This document shows, one piece after another, positions 18,201-26,835 of a DNA stretch of 64,000 bases; position 1 is the stretch's first letter; every line of letters begins with the position of its first letter. Source of the DNA: JAICUF01 sp038250675 (GTDB taxonomy: Bacteria; Gemmatimonadota; Gemmatimonadetes; Gemmatimonadales; GWC2-71-9). The DNA is taken from positions 1 to 64,000 of the forward strand of contig JBBSCB010000002.1 in the NCBI GenBank assembly GCA_038250675.1, read 5' to 3'. Made by a program: the position numbers and the translations under genes. The notes below the pieces were generated by a model. The model had not been told where the DNA came from. It made no database searches and saw only the letters and a list, made by a program, of their open reading frames with translations.

Positions 18201-21200
18201 CTAGCGCGGGGCGTCGAGCTGGTCGAGGTAACCGCGGATGAGGCCGGGCGCGCCGGAATCGAGCACACCCATGTGCGTGGCGCGCACTCGGTCGATCGTC
18301 ACCCGCGCAACGTCTCCCCAGCCCTGTCGCGGTGCGGGACGCGTGGCGTCGTCCGCGACCGCCTGGATGAGCCGGATCTCGCCGTCGTAACGCCGCGGCA
18401 CGAATGAGAGCGACGCGCCCGCACCGGCCTCGACGGCCGCGGACACTGCGTCTACCGGCCGCGGCGTCACACCGTCCTGCCCCGACGCCCCGCGGCCCGC
18501 GCCCCGCCTCAGCGTCCGGCGAACTACGCGCAGCACGGTCGCCGCACGGTCCGCCGCCGGACGCTGCCACCACGCGCGCCAGCGCCACGCGTGCAATGCG
18601 AGCCGCCGGGCCGTGCGGGCGCGGGCCCCGGGCCCGGCTCCGGCGCGAGCGACAAGCCGGCTCACCAGCGGGACCAGTCGTCGCCAGCGGCGAATGATTC
18701 CATTCAGCCCGCTGCTCTCCACCAGCACCACCAGCTGAACCGTTTCGCCCTGCTCACGCAGCCGGCGGGCGACTTCGAAGGCCGCGAGCCCGCCATCGCA
18801 ATAGCCGCCGATGCGATAGGGGCCACCGACGGTTTTCCGGATCCAGTCGGCGTCGGCGGCGGCCACGCCCTCGATCGTATCGAGCGCATCATCCTGTGCG
18901 GGTCCCACCAGGTAGATCGGCTGCTCGGGTCCGAGCTGGCGCACGATCTCGCGGCAATAGAGACCACCGCCAAGCGCATCCGGATGGAAGAAGATGAAGG
19001 GCACCCTGCCGCCGGCTGGGTTGACCTTGACCACGCGCACCACCGGCTCATGCTCGGCTGCGTCGGGCAAATGCGCGGCGATACGTGCGATCGTCGGGCC
19101 TTCGAACAGCGTGCTGAGCGCGATCGAGCGGCCGAACGCGCGCCGGATCTCCGCCACCATGCGCATGGCCAGCAGCGAATGCCCTCCCAGCGCGAAGAAA
19201 TCGTCTTCGACGCCGATGGGCCAGACGTTGAGCAGCCGGTCCCAGATTTCGACCAGCACATGTTCGGCTCGCGTGCGCGGCCGGACGATCTCCTCCTCGC
19301 GGCGCGCGAGGGCCGGCGGCGGCAGCGCGGCCCGGTCGATCTTGTCGCTGGACGTGCGCGGGAGCGCCGGCAAGGGCACCAGCGTCGACGGGATCATGAA
19401 GCCGGGCAGCCGACGCCGGAGATGCTCCACCAGCTCGGCCAGCGCACTGGACGCGTCGTCGTGGCCTCCGTGGAATACCACGTACGCGACGAGTCGCTGA
19501 TCACCGGTGCCACTCTCCCGGGCTTCGACCGCGCATTCGCGCACGGCGTGCGATTCGAGCAGCGCCGATTCGACCTCCCCGATCTCGACGCGAAACCCGC
19601 GAACCTTCACCTGGCGGTCGAGACGGCCGAGGTACTCGAGGTTCCCGTCGCCGCGCCAGCGGACAACGTCTCCGGTGCGGTAGAGCCGCTGGCCATGCGC
19701 AAACGGATTCGGCACGAAGCGCTCGGCCGTCAGGTCCGGCCGCCCCAGATACCCGTCGGCGAGCTGCGCGCCGCCCACATAGAGCTCCCCCGGCACTCCG
19801 CGCGGCGCGAGGTTTCCCCAGCGGTCGAAGACGTATACGCGGGTGTTGGGGAGCGGTCGGCCGATCGCCACGACACCGACCGCATCGTCGTAGCCGGGAG
19901 GCAGCAGATAGCGGGTCACGACGACCGTCGTCTCGGTCGGCCCATAGCCGTTGAAGAGGCCGGTGTGGGGCGCGACCTTCCGCCACAGCGCGGCGCGCTC
20001 GGGCAGCATGCGCTCGCCGCCGACGCACATCAGCCGAAGCGCTGGCGGTATCGCCTTCCCTGCCTCCGCCAGGGCGCCGACGATCTCGTGCCACAGCGCG
20101 GTGGGCGGCACCGCGACCGTGACCCCCCAGTCCGCGCAGCGTGACATGAAGCCGTCGACCGACTCGGCGGCGACTGCATCGCGGAGCACCAGCGCCGCAC
20201 CGGCCGCGAGCGTCGGGAATATCTCGGCCACCGACGCGTCGAAGTTCGGCGTCGCGAACTGCAGCACGCGGTCACTGGGCGAGAGCTCGTAGTTGCCCAA
20301 CGTCCCGAACGTAAAGGCGACCAGCGCCCGGTGCCCGATGACGACACCCTTGGGTGTTCCGGTGGACCCGGACGTGTAGATCACATACGCCGCGTCCTCC
20401 GGCGTCGCCGGCCCCGGCGACCACCCGGCCGCCGGCCCTGCCGGGAGCTCGTCGAGCGCCACCATCGGGACGCTGGTGACCGCGGCGAAGCGCTCCCGGC
20501 CCGCGCGCGTGACCACGATGCAGCCGAGCGAGGCGTCGGTCACCATGAAGGCGAGCCGGTCATCCGGGAAGTCGGGATCGAGCGGCACGTACGCCGCTCC
20601 CGCCGTCATGATCCCGACCATGCCGGCGATAAGATCGGGAGAACGCGGCACCGCGAGCCCGACCCGACTGCCACGCCCGATTCCCTGATTCCGTAGTGCC
20701 TCTGCCACCACCTCGGCGCGCGAGAGCAGGTCGGCGTAGGTGAGCTCGCGGCCCTCGCCCGTGACCGCGATTGAGTCCGGCGCTGTCGCGGCGCGGTCCG
20801 CGATCAGATGATGAATGCATGCCTGCCCGGGCAGCGGCGCAGTCATTCCGGCCAGTGGGCCCAGCAGCTCGTCCCGTTCCGGAGCAGCCAAAAGCGGCAG
20901 CCGCATGGCCGCGCTGTCCGGCTCGTCCACCGCGGCGCGGAGGAGCCGCTCGAGATGGCTCAGTAGCCGGGCAACCGCCTCGCGATCGAAGAGCGACGCG
21001 GCGTAGACCAACGTGCATTCGAGCCAGGCAGCCGTCTCGGTGATCTCGAAGTCGAGATCCACCATTGTCGCTTCGCCGCGATAGTCGAGGCGGGTGACGG
21101 CGGCCTCGCCAAGCGCGGGCGCCACGGGCGGAAGGTTCCGGAAATTCAGGAGCACCTGCACCAGCGGAGCCGCCTGTCGGTCGCGGGCCGGCTGGACCGC

Positions 21201-22310
21201 TTCGACCAGCTGCTCGAAAGGGAGCGACTGGTGCGCCAGGCCCTCGGCCACCGCCTTCCGAACCCGCCGCACCAACTCGCGAAAGCTGGGCGAGCCGGCC
21301 AGATCACAGCGCAGCGCCAGCGTGTTGATGAAGCAGCCGAGGCAGCGCTCGATCTCGCGCCGCTCGCGGCCGGCCACGGGAATACCGATCAGGAAATCCT
21401 GCTGGCCGGTGTAACGCGCCAGCAGCACCTGGAGCCCGGCCGCCAGCGTCATGAACAGCGTCGCGCCCTCGGTTCGACCCACCTCCCGAAGCCTGGCCGT
21501 GAGCGCCGGATCCAGCGTAGCGGTTACCCGTCCGGCCGCAGGTGACTGATCAATCGTGCGAGGAAAAGCCGTTGGTAGCGCGAGCATCGTGTCCGCGCCC
21601 CCGATGGCCGTCGTCCAGTGGGCCAGCTCGCGCGCCAGCGTTGCGTCCTGCATCCGCTCCCGCTGCCAGTGCGCGTAGTCGCCATACTGCACCGCGGGCG
21701 GCTCGAGGAGCAGTGCCTGACCGGCGGCCTCGGCGCGATACGCCTGGTCGAGCTCGCCGAGAAAGACGCCGACGGACCATCCGTCGCACGCGATGTGGTG
21801 AAAGACCACCAGGAACAGATGCAATTCCGGGGCAACGCCAAAGAGCCGCGCGCGTATCGGCGGCTCGGTGGCCAGGTCGAACGGGCGGCGGCCCTCCTCG
21901 TGCATGCGCCGCTCGGCCCGGAGCCAGCCGTTCGCCCCGTCCCCGACCGCTTCGGAGACGAATTCCACGCGCGGCTCCGGGCTGACATGCTGCGACGGGA
22001 TCCCGTCGGCGCCGGCGGTGAACGTGGTACGGAGAATTTCGTGGCGCGCGATGATGACGCGGAGCGCCCGCTCCAGCGCGAATGGATCGAGCGCGCCATC
22101 GACTCGCAGCGCAACGGGACTGTGGTAGGCGGTGGATTCCGGCTCGAGTTGCTCGTAGAGCCAGATGCGTTGCTGGACGAACGAGAGCGGTGCGGTGGCT
22201 CGGTCCGGACGGGGCGGGATCGCGTCATGGCGCCGGTTCGCGGCGCGCTCACTGAGCAGCGCCCGGGCCGCGTCGGAGAGCCCGGCCGGAGCGCTCGCGC
22301 TGGCGGTCAC
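18201..22310 (-). CDS. Nonribosomal peptide synthetase, C-A-PCP-TE
   Basis: Single-module synthetase of 1369 residues. Condensation domain about 40-470 with catalytic HHIACDG (171-177). Adenylation domain about 500-1000 with A3 YTSGSTGTPKG, A5 NGYGPTE, A7 YRTGD and A10 Lys990. Carrier domain with phosphopantetheine Ser1045 in LGGHS. C-terminal alpha/beta-hydrolase thioesterase about 1100-1369. Hand alignment to PheA gives a pocket code near D-A-A-A-M-V-G-V-V-K, which I cannot match to a known amino acid. The thioesterase elbow is GYCDGG, giving a Cys1171 nucleophile where Ser is usual, Glu1198 at the usual Asp position and His1346. It follows the ICL-family gene with a 4-nt ATGA overlap. Probably condenses an acyl group from the free-standing A-PCP protein onto one amino acid and releases it. 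Confidence 0.93.
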   Translation of the reverse strand: MTASASAPAGLSDAARALLSERAANRRHDAIPPRPDRATAPLSFVQQRIWLYEQLEPESTAYHSPVALRVDGALDPFALERALRVIIARHEILRTTFTAGADGIPSQHVSPEPRVEFVSEAVGDGANGWLRAERRMHEEGRRPFDLATEPPIRARLFGVAPELHLFLVVFHHIACDGWSVGVFLGELDQAYRAEAAGQALLLEPPAVQYGDYAHWQRERMQDATLARELAHWTTAIGGADTMLALPTAFPRTIDQSPAAGRVTATLDPALTARLREVGRTEGATLFMTLAAGLQVLLARYTGQQDFLIGIPVAGRERREIERCLGCFINTLALRCDLAGSPSFRELVRRVRKAVAEGLAHQSLPFEQLVEAVQPARDRQAAPLVQVLLNFRNLPPVAPALGEAAVTRLDYRGEATMVDLDFEITETAAWLECTLVYAASLFDREAVARLLSHLERLLRAAVDEPDSAAMRLPLLAAPERDELLGPLAGMTAPLPGQACIHHLIADRAATAPDSIAVTGEGRELTYADLLSRAEVVAEALRNQGIGRGSRVGLAVPRSPDLIAGMVGIMTAGAAYVPLDPDFPDDRLAFMVTDASLGCIVVTRAGRERFAAVTSVPMVALDELPAGPAAGWSPGPATPEDAAYVIYTSGSTGTPKGVVIGHRALVAFTFGTLGNYELSPSDRVLQFATPNFDASVAEIFPTLAAGAALVLRDAVAAESVDGFMSRCADWGVTVAVPPTALWHEIVGALAEAGKAIPPALRLMCVGGERMLPERAALWRKVAPHTGLFNGYGPTETTVVVTRYLLPPGYDDAVGVVAIGRPLPNTRVYVFDRWGNLAPRGVPGELYVGGAQLADGYLGRPDLTAERFVPNPFAHGQRLYRTGDVVRWRGDGNLEYLGRLDRQVKVRGFRVEIGEVESALLESHAVRECAVEARESGTGDQRLVAYVVFHGGHDDASSALAELVEHLRRRLPGFMIPSTLVPLPALPRTSSDKIDRAALPPPALARREEEIVRPRTRAEHVLVEIWDRLLNVWPIGVEDDFFALGGHSLLAMRMVAEIRRAFGRSIALSTLFEGPTIARIAAHLPDAAEHEPVVRVVKVNPAGGRVPFIFFHPDALGGGLYCREIVRQLGPEQPIYLVGPAQDDALDTIEGVAAADADWIRKTVGGPYRIGGYCDGGLAAFEVARRLREQGETVQLVVLVESSGLNGIIRRWRRLVPLVSRLVARAGAGPGARARTARRLALHAWRWRAWWQRPAADRAATVLRVVRRTLRRGAGRGASGQDGVTPRPVDAVSAAVEAGAGASLSFVPRRYDGEIRLIQAVADDATRPAPRQGWGDVARVTIDRVRATHMGVLDSGAPGLIRGYLDQLDAPR

Positions 22311-23203
22311 GTGGAGGCTGGAACGCGGCCGACGGCGGCGGGACTCGATGGGCCGTCCCGCCGGTCGAGATTGGCCTGCAGCACCGCCGTGCAGGCGCGG
22401 ACGCCAACGCCGCCATCAGCCGGACCCTTCAACCGCCCGCCAGACAGGAACAGATCGCTGAGCGCATCGTCGATTGCACCTTGTGCCGCGAAGAGGCACG
22501 GGGTGCTGTAGATGACCAGCGAGACCCCGGCCTGACGAAGCTCCGCCAGATCATACGACGGTGACTTGCCGCCCGCGATCTGGTTGAACACGAACGGCCG
22601 ACCGATCTCTCGGCTCAGCGCTCGCACCAGCTCGAGGTCGCGAAGGCCGTCGATCAGGACGGCATCGGCACCGGCGTCGGCGTAGGCACGGACCCGCCGC
22701 GCCGCGTCGTCGGGGTCGGTGGCGTCGGTACGGGCTACGACGAACAGCTCGCGCCGGGTCAGGAGCACCTGCTCGAGCTTCTCCACGTAGTCCGGAAGAT
22801 CCATGAGCTGCTTGCCATCGAAATGACCGCACCGGCGGGGCCGCTTCTGGTCCTCGAGCACGACGCCCGATGCACCGGCCCGCTCCAGCTCGCTCACGAC
22901 ATGACAGGCGACGGCGGGATCGCCGTACCCATCGTCGATATCCACCAGCAGGTGATGCAACGGCAGGACCGTGCGCAACCGACGGACGAAATCGAGGATA
23001 TCGGTCCAGGTGATGAACCCCACGTCCGGCAGCCCGTAGTGACTGGCCGCGAACCCGAATCCGCTCAGGAAGAGCGCATCCGAGTGGCGCGCGGCACGCG
23101 ACGCGCTGAACACGTCGTACACGCCTAGAAAGGGAACCGCTGGACCGTGCCGCTCCGCGTGACTCACGGCGGCGCGGAGGCCCGCACCCGGATTGGCGCT
23201 CAC
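22307..23203 (-). CDS. Isocitrate lyase/PEP mutase-family enzyme, lyase-type
   Basis: A 298-residue TIM-barrel enzyme of the ICL/PEPM superfamily. The metal site appears as DIDDGYGD. The catalytic loop reads EDQKRPRRCGH, the Cys-containing form found in methylisocitrate lyases, dimethylmalate lyase and oxaloacetate hydrolases. It is not the Lys-x-Asn-Ser form of phosphonate-making PEP mutases. It therefore probably cleaves or hydrolyses a 2-hydroxy- or 2-oxo-dicarboxylate rather than forming a C-P bond. It is embedded between the A-PCP and NRPS genes with 4-nt overlaps on both sides, which argues that it makes the building block for the pathway. Substrate unknown; an oxalate-forming activity is one guess. 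Confidence 0.8.
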   Translation of the reverse strand: MSANPGAGLRAAVSHAERHGPAVPFLGVYDVFSASRAARHSDALFLSGFGFAASHYGLPDVGFITWTDILDFVRRLRTVLPLHHLLVDIDDGYGDPAVACHVVSELERAGASGVVLEDQKRPRRCGHFDGKQLMDLPDYVEKLEQVLLTRRELFVVARTDATDPDDAARRVRAYADAGADAVLIDGLRDLELVRALSREIGRPFVFNQIAGGKSPSYDLAELRQAGVSLVIYSTPCLFAAQGAIDDALSDLFLSGGRLKGPADGGVGVRACTAVLQANLDRRDGPSSPAAVGRVPAST

Positions 23204-24999
23204 GCGACGTCCGCCAGCTGGCTGCCGAGACTCTCCGCCATGCCGGCAATGGTAGGCGCGTCGAACAATGCCAGCAGAGAGAACTCCACATGCAGCGCCT
23301 CGCGCAGACGCGCGGCCAGCTGCGCCGCCAGGATCGAATCGCCGCCGACCGCGAAAAAATTGTCGTGTACGCCACCCGGGCTGCGGCCGAGGACCCCGGC
23401 CCAGATGGAGGCGATCACTTCCTCGACCGGCGTCCGCGGCGCGACGCTTTCAGTCGGCGCGAGCGGCCACTCCGCCTCGATTCCGAGCGTTGCGGCCAGC
23501 CCGATGCGCTTGGGCTTGCCGGTTGGGCCCTTCGGCAGGGACTCGAGGAACACGATTCGGCGCGGCACCTTGAAATACACCAGCCGTCCGGCGACATGCT
23601 CCCGCAGCTCGAACGGTGACGCGACGGCACCGGGTCGCAGCACGACCGCCGCGGCGACCTCTTCGCCGAGCGCCGGGTGCGGCACCGCAAAACTCAGCGC
23701 CTGTCCCACCGCCGGGTGCGCCATGAGCGCCTCGTCGATCTCGAGCGGTGAGATCTTCTCGCCGCCGCGATTGATCAGCTCCTTCAGCCGCCCGGTGAGG
23801 AAGAGATAGCCGTCCTCGTCGAGATGCCCCTGGTCGCCGGTACGGAACCACCCATTGGTGAATGCGGCCGCGTTGGCCCCGGGGTTGTGCGCGTACCCCG
23901 GCGTGACGTTGGGCCCGCGGATGACCACCTCGCCGGTGGCGCCGGCCGGGAGCAGGGCACCAGCCGCATCCATGATGGCGATCTCGGGGCCCGCCGCGAG
24001 GCCGACAGAGCCGGCCTTCCGCTCCCGCGGCGGGAGCGGATTGCTCGCCATTTGATGCGCGGCTTCGGTCATGCCGTACGCCTCGACCACGGGCACGCCG
24101 AACGTGCGCTCGAGCTCGAGCAGCGTGGGGCGCGGAAGTGCTGACGATGAGGACCGGATGAAGCGAAGCCTCGAGCGCGCGATGATGTCGGCATGTTCGC
24201 CGGCGCGATCCAGTATCGCCTGGTGCATCGTGGGCACCGCGGTGTACCAGGTCGGCGCAAACTCCGCAATCCAGTCAAAGAAACGCGGCGCCTGAAATCC
24301 GGGCGGGCACGCCACGCTGGCGCCGGCCGCGAGCGAGGAGAGCGTCGCGCCGATCAGACCGTGAATGTGGAAGAGCGGCATGACGTTGAGACAGCGATCG
24401 GCCGGACTGAGAGCCAGCGCCCGGCCGATGTGGCCGGCCGACGCCGCGAGATTGGCGTGTGCGAGTGGTACCATCTTGGGGCGGGAAGTCGTTCCCGAGG
24501 TATGGAGCGCCAGGGCGACGTCATCGGGTGACGGCTCACGAACCTCCGCCGCCGCCGGCAACAGGCCGTCGACGGTAAACCGGCCGGCCGTCTCACCTGC
24601 GGCCGGTGCAAGCTCCATGATGCCGATGCCCCGGGCTCGGGCCACGTCACGCGCGGGCGAGTCGAGGTCAGTGGCGATGAGCAGCGCCTTCGCGGACAGA
24701 TCGTCGAGATAGAACTCGAGCTCCGCTCGGCCGTACGCAGGATTGAGCGGGGCGCACACCGCGGCACCGGCCACGGAGAGGAACGCAGTCGCCATGTCGG
24801 GACCGGTGGGGACTATCACCGCGACGGCATCGCCGCGCCCGAGCCCACGGTCGGCCAGCGCGGAGGCGACGCCACCCATGTGGGCCATCAGCCCGGCGAA
24901 CGACAGCGGCGGGCGGTCCACCGAGTGAATGGCGAGCGCGCTTGGCGTGCGCTCCGCGCGTCGGGCAATGAGCTCGGGAAGAGTGCTCGGATGCGACAA
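23200..24999 (-). CDS. Acyl-AMP ligase fused to a carrier domain (oxalyl-CoA-synthetase-like)
   Basis: A 599-residue adenylating enzyme with a C-terminal carrier domain. ANL motifs: HTSGTTSRPK (phosphate loop), MPLFHIHGLIG, EAYGMTEAAHQM, FRTGDQG, LTGRLKELINRGGEKIS and a Lys in GPTGKPKR. These segments closely resemble yeast Pcs60 and plant AAE3 oxalyl-CoA synthetases as I remember them. Residues about 530-599 are a PCP with Ser555 in GGDS. It likely activates a small carboxylic acid, perhaps a dicarboxylate, and loads it on its own carrier as the NRPS starter. I prefer the TTG at 24999, 5-6 nt after AGGGAGA; an upstream ATG at 25071 would place the start inside a large hairpin. Confidence 0.82.
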   Translation of the reverse strand: MSHPSTLPELIARRAERTPSALAIHSVDRPPLSFAGLMAHMGGVASALADRGLGRGDAVAVIVPTGPDMATAFLSVAGAAVCAPLNPAYGRAELEFYLDDLSAKALLIATDLDSPARDVARARGIGIMELAPAAGETAGRFTVDGLLPAAAEVREPSPDDVALALHTSGTTSRPKMVPLAHANLAASAGHIGRALALSPADRCLNVMPLFHIHGLIGATLSSLAAGASVACPPGFQAPRFFDWIAEFAPTWYTAVPTMHQAILDRAGEHADIIARSRLRFIRSSSSALPRPTLLELERTFGVPVVEAYGMTEAAHQMASNPLPPRERKAGSVGLAAGPEIAIMDAAGALLPAGATGEVVIRGPNVTPGYAHNPGANAAAFTNGWFRTGDQGHLDEDGYLFLTGRLKELINRGGEKISPLEIDEALMAHPAVGQALSFAVPHPALGEEVAAAVVLRPGAVASPFELREHVAGRLVYFKVPRRIVFLESLPKGPTGKPKRIGLAATLGIEAEWPLAPTESVAPRTPVEEVIASIWAGVLGRSPGGVHDNFFAVGGDSILAAQLAARLREALHVEFSLLALFDAPTIAGMAESLGSQLADVA

Positions 25000-25020
25000 A
25001 CCGATCTCCCTGAATACGAG

Positions 25021-25069
25021 TGGACCGCCGGAGTGCAAGTCCCATGCTCTGGCTGCACTCCGCCGGACC
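25021..25069 (-). promoter_or_regulatory. Leader hairpin upstream of the NRPS operon
   Basis: Two 17-nt arms (about 25021-25037 and 25053-25069) form an inverted repeat with two mismatches around a 15-16-nt loop, ending about 22 bp before the favoured TTG start. It may be a terminator for the upstream M28 gene, an attenuator, or a protein-binding site. The close distance to the ribosome-binding site favours regulation of the NRPS operon, but nothing proves it. Confidence 0.45.
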
Positions 25070-25156
25070 ATCCGCAGCTGTTGCCCTGCAACGTCTTAGA
25101 CGAATCGCACCAGCCTCGCGCGCGGGACCCGAGGCGGGCGTGCCACACAAGCGGCG

Positions 25157-26797
25157 CTACTTGAGGCGCGGCTCCGTGGTACGCGGAGCCTTCACGCACG
25201 CCGGCCAGGTCGTGGGGAAACGACGGCCGCGCCCGGCGCCCGGACCGGTTTGCGGTGCCGCGGCCTCGCGCGCCGCGGCGATGGCCGCCAGGTCCACCCG
25301 CTCACGCGTGATCGTGGTCGGGTCCTCGGACGCGAGGTAGGCCAGCATCGCCGTCAGCGTCGCGTTCGACTTGAGATCATCGAACACGATCTTGTCGTAG
25401 GTGTCCCGGTTCGTGTGCCACGTATAGTTGCCGTAGTCCCAGCTGAGCGCCCCGAGCCCAAACGCCGGCGCACCGTAGCAGGCAAACGAAAAATCGTCGC
25501 TGCCGCCGCCCGCGGGAAAACCGGGACCGCCGAAATTCACCTGAGCCTTAAACTCCGCGGGGACCTGGTCGAGCCAGCGGGTGATGTGCTCGGCGGCGTT
25601 GGGGAGTCCGGCGCCGCCCATGCGCACGACGCGGCCAGTGCCGTTGTCCTGGTTGAAGAGCGCCTGCAGCCCCTTGATGACCTCGGGATGGTCTTCCGTG
25701 AATGCCTTGGAGCCGACCTCGCCCTCCTCTTCGCCGGCCCAGTGGCCCACCAGGATGGTGCGCCTGGGGTGCGGATACACCTGCTTCAGGATCCGCATCG
25801 CCTCCAGCATCGTGATCGTGCCGGTGCCGTTGTCGGTAGCGCCCGACGAGCCGTCCCACGAATCGAAGTGGGCCGACAGCATCACGTACTCATCCGGCTT
25901 CTCGCTGCCCTTGATCATCGCGATCGTGTTGAAGACCGGCCGCTCGCCCAGCAGCTCGGCGTCAAGATTGAGGCGCAGCCTGGGGTGCTGATCGTTTTCG
26001 GTCAGGCGGAAGAGCAGCCCGTAGTCCTCGCAGCTCAGCGCGATCGCCGGCGCGCGCGTGTTGTAGGTCTCGAAGATCTCGATCGTGCCCCAGGCATCCT
26101 TGGGCCGGGAGGTGACGACGCCGGCGACACCGCCCTCCTCCAGCCGGAGGCCGAGCTCCCCGGTGCCGATCGCCAGGCTGTAGCCGGTGCCGCGCACGTC
26201 GCGCCCGCCCCACTCCCGCTGGAGCTGTGCGCGCAGACTGTCCATTCGCGCCTTCGACTCCGGCGTGGCGTTGGTCGCCCAGTCCTCGCGGGGCCGACAG
26301 GTGGGCTGCGGAGCCGCCACCAGCACCAGCTTGCCGCGGGCGCTCGCCAGCCACTTCACGAACTCGGTGCTGTCGGCAAAACGCGGCAGGATGACGGTGC
26401 TGGCGACGAGGTCCTTTCGCCCCGTGCCGGGACTGTACCCGAGCATCGTGCCCTCCAGCGAGCGCACTCGCGGCTCGACGAGGTCGATGTGCGAATAGCC
26501 CCGTCGCCAGCCGCGCCACGTCCCGAACTGCTCGTTCTTCGCGTCGATACCCCACGACTTGTAAACATTCACCAGCCAGTCATTGCCGCGTCTGGCGTCC
26601 GGCGATCCGGTCAGCCGCGGCCCGATCGAGTCGAACAGCGCCTGCGAGAGCTGCATCGTGTGCGAGCTGTCCATCCCGATGGCCCAGATCCGCCCGATGA
26701 CCGGATCGTTGCCGGGGAAGGTTTGCGCGTCCACCGCGGCGGGCAGCGTACCCAGCGCGAGGGCGGCGGCGATGCACAGTCCGAGCTTGCGAGTCAT
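25157..26797 (-). CDS. Secreted M28-family metallopeptidase
   Basis: A 546-residue exported zinc peptidase. Its signal peptide (MTRKLGLC start, cleavage after AVDA) leaves Gln at +1. A PA-like insert at about 130-300 precedes the M28 catalytic domain with first ligands in HFDSWDGSSGATDNGTG, catalytic EEEGEVGS, and later GGSDDFSF and a late WHTNRDTYDK His. M28 enzymes are aminopeptidases or carboxypeptidases that take peptides from the environment. The ATG at 26797 gives the signal peptide at the very N-terminus. It lies 38 bp after the multicopper oxidase and upstream of the NRPS operon. Confidence 0.87.
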   Translation of the reverse strand: MTRKLGLCIAAALALGTLPAAVDAQTFPGNDPVIGRIWAIGMDSSHTMQLSQALFDSIGPRLTGSPDARRGNDWLVNVYKSWGIDAKNEQFGTWRGWRRGYSHIDLVEPRVRSLEGTMLGYSPGTGRKDLVASTVILPRFADSTEFVKWLASARGKLVLVAAPQPTCRPREDWATNATPESKARMDSLRAQLQREWGGRDVRGTGYSLAIGTGELGLRLEEGGVAGVVTSRPKDAWGTIEIFETYNTRAPAIALSCEDYGLLFRLTENDQHPRLRLNLDAELLGERPVFNTIAMIKGSEKPDEYVMLSAHFDSWDGSSGATDNGTGTITMLEAMRILKQVYPHPRRTILVGHWAGEEEGEVGSKAFTEDHPEVIKGLQALFNQDNGTGRVVRMGGAGLPNAAEHITRWLDQVPAEFKAQVNFGGPGFPAGGGSDDFSFACYGAPAFGLGALSWDYGNYTWHTNRDTYDKIVFDDLKSNATLTAMLAYLASEDPTTITRERVDLAAIAAAREAAAPQTGPGAGRGRRFPTTWPACVKAPRTTEPRLK

Positions 26798-26835
26798 GTC
26801 GTCGAGTCCAGTCCAGAGTGGAAGGAGGTGATGGG

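Noticed and set aside
22307..23203. PEP mutase, hence a phosphonate pathway
   Set aside because: The catalytic loop has the lyase-type Cys-Gly-His, not the PEP mutase Lys-x-Asn-Ser, and no phosphonopyruvate decarboxylase is nearby.
25020..25071. ATG at 25071 as the start of the A-PCP gene
   Set aside because: It falls inside a strong inverted repeat, the extra residues resemble nothing in the family, and a TTG with a good ribosome-binding site lies at 24999.
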